Source: an uncultured Lachnospiraceae bacterium | Lineage (GTDB): Bacteria > Bacillota > Clostridia > Lachnospirales > Lachnospiraceae | Reading direction: 5' to 3' | Assembly (NCBI GenBank): GCA_947565255.1 | Contig: CANOFI010000028.1 | Span: 1 to 14,042, forward strand | DNA: 14,042 bases | Shown: positions 6,804 through 12,380 of the stretch, in pieces | Numbering within the stretch: position 1 is the first letter of the stretch | Layout of the letters: each line of letters begins with the position of its first letter | The notes under the pieces: generated by a model | What the model was told of the DNA's origin: nothing | The model's input: only the letters and a program-made list of their open reading frames with translations | Databases searched by the model: none | Program-made: the position numbers and the translations under genes

Positions 6804-7487
6804 ATGGACGTGAAGTTAAATATAGATGCGGAGGAATATCTGCCGCTTCGGGAAGTCGTGTTTCATTCGTTAAGAGAGGCCATCTTATCAGGCAGACTCA
6901 AACCGGGGGAACGGCTGATGGAAATGCCTCTTGCACAGACGCTGGGGGTAAGCAGAACACCCGTTCGGGAAGCGATTCGGAAACTTGAGCTGGAAGGACT
7001 GGCAGTCATGATTCCGAGGAAAGGCGCCGAGGTTGCCAGGATTACCAAAAAACAGCTGCAGGATGTTCTGGATGTGCGAAAAGCGCTGGAAGCGCTGGCT
7101 GTGCAGCTTGCCTGCAGACATATGGCCAAGGAGGAGATTACAAGGCTGGAGCATGCGCACCTCAGGGTCAGGGACATGGCCGGGAAAAAAGATGTGAAGG
7201 CGATGGTAAAGGCAGATGTCCATTTTCATGATATTATTTACAAAGCGGCGAATAACGATAAGCTGCTTCAGATTTTGAACAATCTGCGCCAGCAGATGTA
7301 CCGTTACCGGATGGAATATTTGAAAAATGTTCAGAATCATAAAGTGATTGTGCAGGAGCATGAAAGAATTCTGGAGGCTGTCCGCACAGCAGATGAGGAG
7401 CGTGCGGCAGAGGCGATGCGCCGGCATATTGTGAATCAGGAAAAGGGAATACTTCTTCTGATGGCGGAAGAGGAAAAGCAGGAATAA
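6804..7487 (+). CDS. GntR-family transcriptional regulator, FadR/FCD subfamily
   Basis: 227 residues. A winged helix-turn-helix at about 15-81 contains the hallmark PLAQTLGVSRTPVREAIRKL. A helical FCD ligand-binding domain spans about 85-215. All four residues expected to hold a metal in FCD domains appear present: Asp138 and His142 in ADVHFHDIIY, His186 in EHERIL, and His208 in RRHI. Such regulators usually bind small organic acids or sugar acids; the ligand here cannot be predicted. GGCGGGAACAG precedes the start. The gene closes the ispE transcript, ending just before a strong terminator. Whether it controls ispE or distant genes is not evident. Confidence 0.9.
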   Translation: MDVKLNIDAEEYLPLREVVFHSLREAILSGRLKPGERLMEMPLAQTLGVSRTPVREAIRKLELEGLAVMIPRKGAEVARITKKQLQDVLDVRKALEALAVQLACRHMAKEEITRLEHAHLRVRDMAGKKDVKAMVKADVHFHDIIYKAANNDKLLQILNNLRQQMYRYRMEYLKNVQNHKVIVQEHERILEAVRTADEERAAEAMRRHIVNQEKGILLLMAEEEKQE

Positions 7488-7512
7488 AAAAAATATGTAT
7501 GGATATAATGAG

Positions 7513-7539
7513 AAGGAGCAGGATGAACCTGCTCCTTTT
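7513..7539 (+). terminator. Intrinsic terminator after the GntR gene
   Basis: AAGGAGCAGG and CCTGCTCCTT form a perfect 10-bp stem with an ATGAA loop, and the stem runs into TTTT. It lies 26 bases after the stop codon. Confidence 0.9.
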
Positions 7540-7657
7540 CGTCGCTTTATATAAACCTGCATATTTATTATTGAAAATAGAAATATAAAGCGGCAGGCTC
7601 AGCCGGGGGAATGTGCACGTCTCTGATAGAGAAGTGAGGTTGCCGTGGGTCATTACG

Positions 7658-7701
7658 GACACAGTATACAATATTTTGTGGTTTATACTACATATTGTGT
7701 C
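7658..7701. promoter_or_regulatory. Imperfect inverted repeat upstream of gerAA
   Basis: The outer arms GACACA (7658-7663) and TGTGTC (7696-7701) pair perfectly, and 13 of the first 17 positions of the two arms match. It lies about 23 bases upstream of the TATAAT at 7724, so it may be an operator or activator site. No regulator can be assigned. Confidence 0.3.
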
Positions 7702-7807
7702 TTATCGTTGTTTTGTGGAAGTCTATAATATGGTGCGAAAGATTTGCAGACAGGGAAATTATATTTACTAAATTTTATAAGAATTTATAAGAGAGCAGGC
7801 GAACAGT

Positions 7808-9301
7808 ATGGATAATCAGACACCCGTAGTAAAAAATATTGATGAAAACATCCGTAATTTCGAACAAATGTTCGAAGGGTGTGCCGATATCAAGAAGAGA
7901 AAATTTGCTCTTGGAAAAGAAGCAAATGTGGACTGCTATATTGCATTTATTGAAGTGACGGTATCGAATATGATGCTGTCGGAGTCGATTCTGGGCAGCA
8001 TGATCCGGCGTATGTGTGAACTCTCAAAGGGAGATATTTATCGGTATATTGATGAAAACGGACTTGGCATATCGGATACGGCTGAATTTAAGACAATCGA
8101 AGAAGTGGCGGACATGATGCTGACCGGAGATGCAATTGTATTTATTGACGGCTGTGAAAAGGCGTTTAAAATAGCCGGCAAGGGTTATCCGGGGCTGGGG
8201 GTAATCCAGTCGCAGTCTGAACAGGTGACCAGAGGCTCCAGGGAATCCTTTACGGAATCCGTGAAAGCAAATACGGCCTTAATCCGCAAGCGCATCCGGA
8301 ATCCTGAACTAAAGGTAAAAGAAATCAAGGCCGGAAGGCGTTCCAAAACCTTAAATGCACTTGTATATCTGGACGGCATTGCGCGGCCGGAGGTGCTTGC
8401 CGAGGTGGAAAAAAGGCTGGAAGAGATTGATATCGACGGGGTGCTCGACAGTGGAACCTTAGAGCAGCTTATGGAGAGCTCCTGGAAGTCCCCGTTTCCG
8501 CAGTTCCAGTCAACCGAGCGTCCGGACAAAGCGGCGATGGCAGTGCTGGAAGGGCGAATTGTGCTGCTTACGGACAATACGCCGGTCAGCATTATTCTTC
8601 CTGTCAATTACAACAGCTTTTTTCAGACAACGGATGATTATTATAACCGGTGGGAGGTTGTCAGCTTAGAGCGTCTGATACGGTATGTGGCATCTTTGCT
8701 TGCCATGCTTTTGCCGGCCATGTATCTTGCCGTCACGAACTTTCATACACAGCTTTTACCGACAGAGCTGGTGCTTGCCTTTGCGGCGGCCCGGGAGGGG
8801 GTTCCTTTTCCCGCGGTGGTGGAGGTGCTTTTGATGGAGATGTCATTTGAGCTGCTGCGGGAGGCCGGGGTGCGTATTCCCGGAAGTCTTGGGGGAACAA
8901 TTGGCATTGTAGGCGGACTGATTGTCGGACAGGCTGCGGTGGAGGCAAATCTGGTCAGTCCGATTGTGGTCATTGTAGTGGCTCTGACGGCATTGTCCTC
9001 GTTTGCCATTCCGAATGAGGAGTTCGGAGCCGCGTACCGGATTATGAAATTCATTTTTATACTGGCAGCTGCATTTCTTGGATATTATGGAATTGTGCTG
9101 ATGGGCCTTCTTCTGATTTTGCATCTTGCCGGATTAAAAAGCTTTGGTGTTCCTTATCTGACCCCGTTTGTATGGGTGGACGGGGATTCGAGAGAGGATT
9201 TAAAGGATTCTTTTATCCGGCAGCCTTTGTTCCGTCTGTTCCGGCGGCCGCTGTTTGCGCGCCGTGGGCAGAGAATCCGCATGAAGAGGAAGGAGGAATA
9301 G
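7808..9301 (+). CDS. gerAA: Spore germination receptor subunit A (GerA family)
   Basis: The A subunit of a GerA-type germinant receptor in the spore inner membrane, needed for response to nutrients and recently viewed as part of an oligomeric ion channel. The 497-residue length is standard. A soluble N-terminal domain (about 1-285) carries the family motifs SPFPQFQSTERPD (228-240) and GRIVLLTDNTP (249-259). The membrane part begins near 288, with hydrophobic segments around 292-311, 365-380, 383-400 and 413-441, and the signature AAAREGVPFPAVVEVLLME. A basic tail ends the protein. It heads a compact operon: its stop is one base before the next start, whose ribosome site AGGAGGA lies inside this gene's end. 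Confidence 0.95.
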   Translation: MDNQTPVVKNIDENIRNFEQMFEGCADIKKRKFALGKEANVDCYIAFIEVTVSNMMLSESILGSMIRRMCELSKGDIYRYIDENGLGISDTAEFKTIEEVADMMLTGDAIVFIDGCEKAFKIAGKGYPGLGVIQSQSEQVTRGSRESFTESVKANTALIRKRIRNPELKVKEIKAGRRSKTLNALVYLDGIARPEVLAEVEKRLEEIDIDGVLDSGTLEQLMESSWKSPFPQFQSTERPDKAAMAVLEGRIVLLTDNTPVSIILPVNYNSFFQTTDDYYNRWEVVSLERLIRYVASLLAMLLPAMYLAVTNFHTQLLPTELVLAFAAAREGVPFPAVVEVLLMEMSFELLREAGVRIPGSLGGTIGIVGGLIVGQAAVEANLVSPIVVIVVALTALSSFAIPNEEFGAAYRIMKFIFILAAAFLGYYGIVLMGLLLILHLAGLKSFGVPYLTPFVWVDGDSREDLKDSFIRQPLFRLFRRPLFARRGQRIRMKRKEE

Positions 9302-9302
9302 T

Positions 9303-11405
9303 ATGTTTGCACAAAATGAACGAATTTCAACCCGGCAGTTTAAAAGGCTTCTCACACTGGAGCTGTTTGGGGTAACGACGGCGCTGCTTCCGGGCATTTT
9401 ATGCAAAACTGTGCAGCGTGACGGCGTGACGGCACTGGCCGGCGGAGTGCTGCTGGTTTTTTTATATGGATTGCTTTTAAAGGCGGCTGCGAAGCGTGCG
9501 GGCAGAAGTCTGCAACAGACGCTGAAAGAGAAAAAAAAGGTGGTTTACGAAATTTTTTTGTTAGTCATGACAATCCAGATGATTTTAATGGGAATCTGGG
9601 TTCTGACCCTTGCGGCGGAGCTGAGCCGGGATATTTTGCTGCAGGAGATGGATCTGCGCGTGGTCATATGCACATTTGCTTTTGTCTGTGTGGCGGGCGC
9701 GCTTCAGGGGATGGAATGCAGGGGAAGAATGGCGGAAATTTTATATGCCTTCCTGCTGCTTCCGTTTCTTTTTTTCCTGTTTCTGGCCGCGCGGAAAATG
9801 AATCTGGATACGATGCAGCCGATTCTGACCGAACCGGCCAAAACGATTGGAAAGGGAAGCTACGAGGTATTCATTGTCTTTCAGGGTGTGACGCTTGGAT
9901 TTTTTGCACTGCCTTATTTAAAGGATCAAAAGGATTTCTGGAAGGGTGTAAAGAAAAGTATCTGGTTAAACGGATTGTTCTGTCTTCTTCTTTTGGTTGT
10001 GGCCATCGGAATTTTCGGAATTGACGGTGCGGCGAACCAGAACTGGCTTGCGGTGAATCTTATGACAACGCCTGATTTTCCCGGCGGGCTTGTGGAGCGT
10101 ATGGATGTGCTGATGGTAACCATCTGGATTGTAGCTTTGTTTTTCTTTGTCAGCGGCAGTATTTTTTATGGGGGAAAGATGGTCGGAAGGCTGTTTTCCA
10201 TGAAACGGGAGCGGACAGGTCTTTGGATTTTGTCAGCTTTGATTGTGGCGGGCAGCATTCTTATGGGGAACAAGGATTATGCATATTATGTATATATGAC
10301 CTATATGAAATATATTGGAGTTCCGCTGCTTTTGCTGCTTCTGTTTTTTATATGTGCCGGACTTCGTCCGAAAAAAGCAGTGGCGGGCGCGATGTGCGTG
10401 TTTTTAGCTCTTAGTTTTACTGGCTGTGCGAAAGGCGTTGAATTGGAGGACAGAGAATTTGTACTTGCTCTGGGCGTGGAAATACAGGAAGACAAAGTGC
10501 TGTTTTATTATGATACGTCCAATACGCAGGATGGAAGCGGCGAGGCCTCCCAGGAGGTGGTGCGGATTGAGGCGGATGCGTTTTATGAACTGACTTCGGC
10601 TTACGGGCAGCAGTCCGACAAATATCTGGATTATAACCATTTAAAGGCGCTGGTTATCGGAAAAAATCTGGCGTCCGATGCGGATAAACTGTCTGAATTG
10701 CTGCAATTTATTGAACAAAACGAATTGTTTGCACGAAATACAAAATTGTTTTTTTCGGAGGACGCGGAACGTATTTTTTCCCTTTGCACCAGTATGAACA
10801 CGGCATTGGGAGAGTATCTCGAAAATCTTTACGTGGACAGCGATTATTATGTGGAGGGACAGAGTGCGTCGCTCGGCGACTTAATCAAGCATCGGCATGA
10901 GAAGGAGGAGACATTTTTAGTCCCCGTACTAAAAGCAGGTGAAAAGCAGCCGTTAATTGACAGCTATGGGATTGTGCGCGATGTACAGTGGATAGAAAAG
11001 CTCCGGCCGCAGGAAGCGGAACTTGTTTTCCTTGGAAACGGCGTGAATATCAAAGAAACGGTGAAGGTAGACAGGACATATGCGGTAAAAATCAACAATG
11101 TGAGGAAAGAGGTGGCCTTTTCTGACGATAAATCCATAAATGCGGTGGTAACCCTGGAAATCCGCGGGCAGCTGAAAAATAAGGAGGCCGGAAAACAAAA
11201 AAGGGAAATTGAGACGGAGATGGAAAAACAGCTGGAAGAAAATTACGGGCAGTTTCTCATTGACTATAAAGCCCTGGACCTGTTTCATCTTTTCCGTTCC
11301 CTTGGGAGTCATAACCGGCAGATGTGGCAGCAGTATCATGAAAAAAGGGCGGAATTTATCAATCAGTGCCAGGTAACCTTTAAAATAAAGGCGTCAATTG
11401 AGTGA
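9303..11405 (+). CDS. GerAB-GerAC fusion: germination permease joined to germination lipoprotein
   Basis: One uninterrupted 700-codon frame covers two proteins that are usually separate. Residues 1-355 form a GerAB-type germinant-binding permease of the APC superfamily with about ten hydrophobic segments, ending LLLLLLFFICAGL. RPKK and a hydrophobic stretch then lead to the lipobox SFTGC (371-375), the hallmark of a lipoprotein signal. Residues 376-700 are a Ger(x)C domain, opening with LEDREFVLALGVEI and close to the usual mature length. If the permease has both ends in the cytoplasm, the retained signal would act as an eleventh helix and place the GerAC domain outside the membrane, as in normal receptors. 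Cleavage at Cys375 by signal peptidase II could yield two separate subunits; this is inference. An internal ATG (10392) has no clear ribosome site. Confidence 0.92.
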   Translation: MFAQNERISTRQFKRLLTLELFGVTTALLPGILCKTVQRDGVTALAGGVLLVFLYGLLLKAAAKRAGRSLQQTLKEKKKVVYEIFLLVMTIQMILMGIWVLTLAAELSRDILLQEMDLRVVICTFAFVCVAGALQGMECRGRMAEILYAFLLLPFLFFLFLAARKMNLDTMQPILTEPAKTIGKGSYEVFIVFQGVTLGFFALPYLKDQKDFWKGVKKSIWLNGLFCLLLLVVAIGIFGIDGAANQNWLAVNLMTTPDFPGGLVERMDVLMVTIWIVALFFFVSGSIFYGGKMVGRLFSMKRERTGLWILSALIVAGSILMGNKDYAYYVYMTYMKYIGVPLLLLLLFFICAGLRPKKAVAGAMCVFLALSFTGCAKGVELEDREFVLALGVEIQEDKVLFYYDTSNTQDGSGEASQEVVRIEADAFYELTSAYGQQSDKYLDYNHLKALVIGKNLASDADKLSELLQFIEQNELFARNTKLFFSEDAERIFSLCTSMNTALGEYLENLYVDSDYYVEGQSASLGDLIKHRHEKEETFLVPVLKAGEKQPLIDSYGIVRDVQWIEKLRPQEAELVFLGNGVNIKETVKVDRTYAVKINNVRKEVAFSDDKSINAVVTLEIRGQLKNKEAGKQKREIETEMEKQLEENYGQFLIDYKALDLFHLFRSLGSHNRQMWQQYHEKRAEFINQCQVTFKIKASIE

Positions 11406-11409
11406 GGGG

Positions 11410-11439
11410 GTATAAATTGAAAAAAATAAGGCTAGACTC
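11410..11439 (+). promoter_or_regulatory. Sigma-F type promoter of spoIIR
   Basis: GTATA (11410-11414) fits the sigma-F -35 pattern GYWTA fully. After exactly 15 bases, GGCTAGACTC (11430-11439) matches 8 of 10 positions of the -10 pattern GGNRANANTW. This agrees with the known sigma-F control of spoIIR in Bacillus subtilis. The start would be near 11446. Confidence 0.7.
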
Positions 11440-11442
11440 AGA

Positions 11443-11457
11443 CTAATAAGTTATTAG
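11443..11457. promoter_or_regulatory. Palindrome at the spoIIR transcription start
   Basis: CTAATAAGTTATTAG has perfect 7-base arms around one base. It overlaps the predicted start of the sigma-F transcript and ends just before the ribosome site, a good place for a repressor or for tuning translation. AT-rich sequence makes chance occurrence possible. Confidence 0.35.
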
Positions 11458-11469
11458 GAGGAAAGTGCA

Positions 11470-12099
11470 ATGAAAAAGAAACTTTTAACTGGGTCAGGTC
11501 TTATTTTTTTGTTCGCTTCTGCAGTGGTGCTGTATGTCTGTATGGCCGCACAGGGACAGAAGGAGCAGAAGCTGCAGCAGGGAATTGCGAAGAAAATCAT
11601 ACGGTTTCATGTAATTGCGGACAGCGACGATGAACAGGACCAGATGTTAAAGCTGAAGGTCAAAGAAAATGTGGTAAAGGAATTAGAGGATGTCCTGGCG
11701 GGGGCTGACAGTGTCGATACGGCGAGGGAGCTGATACAGGCCAATATTCCGCAGATTGAGGCAACGGCGCGGGAAACGCTGGATGCGGAAGGCTGCTCAA
11801 AAGAAGTGAAGGCCGGGCTGACAAACTGTTATTTCCCGGTGAAGCAGTATGGAGAATTTACGTTTCCTGACGGGGAGTATGAGGCGCTTCGGGTAACGAT
11901 TGGTTCAGGACAGGGAAAAAACTGGTGGTGCGTGATGTATCCGAAGCTGTGTTTTGTGGATTCTCTTTACGGGGTTGTTCCGGAAGAGTCAAAAAAGGAA
12001 TTAAAAAAACAGCTGACTGAGGAAGAATATGAAGAAATTATGCAGGGGAAAAAGAAGGTAAAAGTCAGGTTTAAACTCCTTGAGTGGCTTGGAATATAG
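11470..12099 (+). CDS. spoIIR: Stage II sporulation protein R
   Basis: Signalling protein made in the forespore and secreted across the inner membrane; in Bacillus it activates the protease SpoIIGA, which processes pro-sigma-E in the mother cell. The 209-residue protein has a basic start and one hydrophobic segment at about 6-26, acting as signal or anchor. The family signature follows: IRFHVIADSDDEQDQMLKLKVK (split here as IRFHVIADSDDE and DQMLKLKVK), then NCYFPVKQYGEFTFPDGEYEA read in part, and WWCVMYPKLCFVD. Its length and motif order are normal. AGGAGGAAAGTGCA precedes the ATG. It lies 64 bases after the germination fusion gene but has its own sigma-F promoter, so timing can be independent of the gerA operon. 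Confidence 0.95.
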   Translation: MKKKLLTGSGLIFLFASAVVLYVCMAAQGQKEQKLQQGIAKKIIRFHVIADSDDEQDQMLKLKVKENVVKELEDVLAGADSVDTARELIQANIPQIEATARETLDAEGCSKEVKAGLTNCYFPVKQYGEFTFPDGEYEALRVTIGSGQGKNWWCVMYPKLCFVDSLYGVVPEESKKELKKQLTEEEYEEIMQGKKKVKVRFKLLEWLGI

Positions 12100-12104
12100 T
12101 ACTT

Positions 12105-12122
12105 TGGATTTTTAAAAATCCA
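12105..12122. promoter_or_regulatory. 18-base perfect palindrome abutting a promoter
   Basis: TGGATTTTTAAAAATCCA is self-complementary throughout. It begins five bases after the spoIIR stop and ends directly at the -35 box TTGACA. It lacks a following T-run, so it is a poor terminator; an operator for the downstream secreted-protein gene is the better guess. Confidence 0.4.
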
Positions 12123-12151
12123 TTGACAAGCATAAAGTCTCGTTGTAAAAT
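12123..12151 (+). promoter_or_regulatory. Consensus sigma-A promoter of the secreted dockerin protein
   Basis: TTGACA (12123-12128), exactly 17 bases, and TAAAAT (12146-12151). Transcription would start near 12158, giving a leader of about 220 bases that includes all three tandem repeats before ATG 12381. Confidence 0.78.
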
Positions 12152-12180
12152 AAAAATAGCATGAAATGTCACAAAAATTC

Positions 12181-12338
12181 ATACCCACAGGGTATTTCTT
12201 AATGCATCGCGAATGCGCTGTTATAATAAGGTATACCCACAGGGCACCCCTTAATGCATGCGCTGACGCGCTGTAAAAATAAGGTATACCCACAGGGCAC
12301 CCCTTAATGCATGCGCTGACGCGCTGTAAAAATATGGT
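12181..12338 (+). repeat. Three tandem 53-base repeats in the leader of the secreted-protein gene
   Basis: Copies lie at 12181-12232 (52 bases), 12233-12285 and 12286-12338 (53 bases each), with no spacers. The second and third differ at one base; the first differs at about a dozen. Each begins ATACCCACAGGG and carries two small potential hairpins: AGGG-CAC-CCCT, and GCGC-TGAC-GCGC. In the first copy these become AGGG-TAT-TTCT, still pairable through G-U wobbles, and GCAT-CGCGA-ATGC. The copy junctions read GGTATACC. Because they lie downstream of the predicted start, the repeats are probably transcribed. Function is unknown. Confidence 0.88.
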
Positions 12339-12380
12339 ATGAATTTTTTATGTAAAATGATAAATACAAGGAGGAATAGC

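Larger units (their letters stand above)
7488..7807. other. Intergenic region upstream of the germination operon
   Basis: 320 bases. It begins with the terminator of the preceding transcript and then contains an imperfect 44-base inverted repeat (7658-7701), a TATAAT at 7724-7729 without a good -35 partner, and an AT-rich stretch up to gerAA. I looked for sigma-G and sigma-F promoter patterns and found no convincing match, so the gerA promoter is not located with confidence. The ribosome site GAGCAGG is weak. Confidence 0.6.

Noticed and set aside
6888..7562. Minus-strand ORF of 224 codons opposite the GntR gene
   Set aside because: It overlaps a clear GntR/FCD protein, crosses the terminator, and its translation has no recognisable domain.
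9303..10400. Separate GerAB and GerAC genes read as one through an annotation artefact
   Set aside because: No stop codon occurs at the joint in this sequence, and the internal ATG at 10392 lacks a ribosome site; the fusion stands on the given bases, though a sequencing error cannot be excluded from this window alone.
12105..12122. Intrinsic terminator of spoIIR
   Set aside because: The palindrome is AT-rich and is followed by TTGACA rather than a T-run, so termination would be poor.
12181..12338. CRISPR array
   Set aside because: The three 53-base copies are directly adjacent with no unique spacers, and no cas gene is present.
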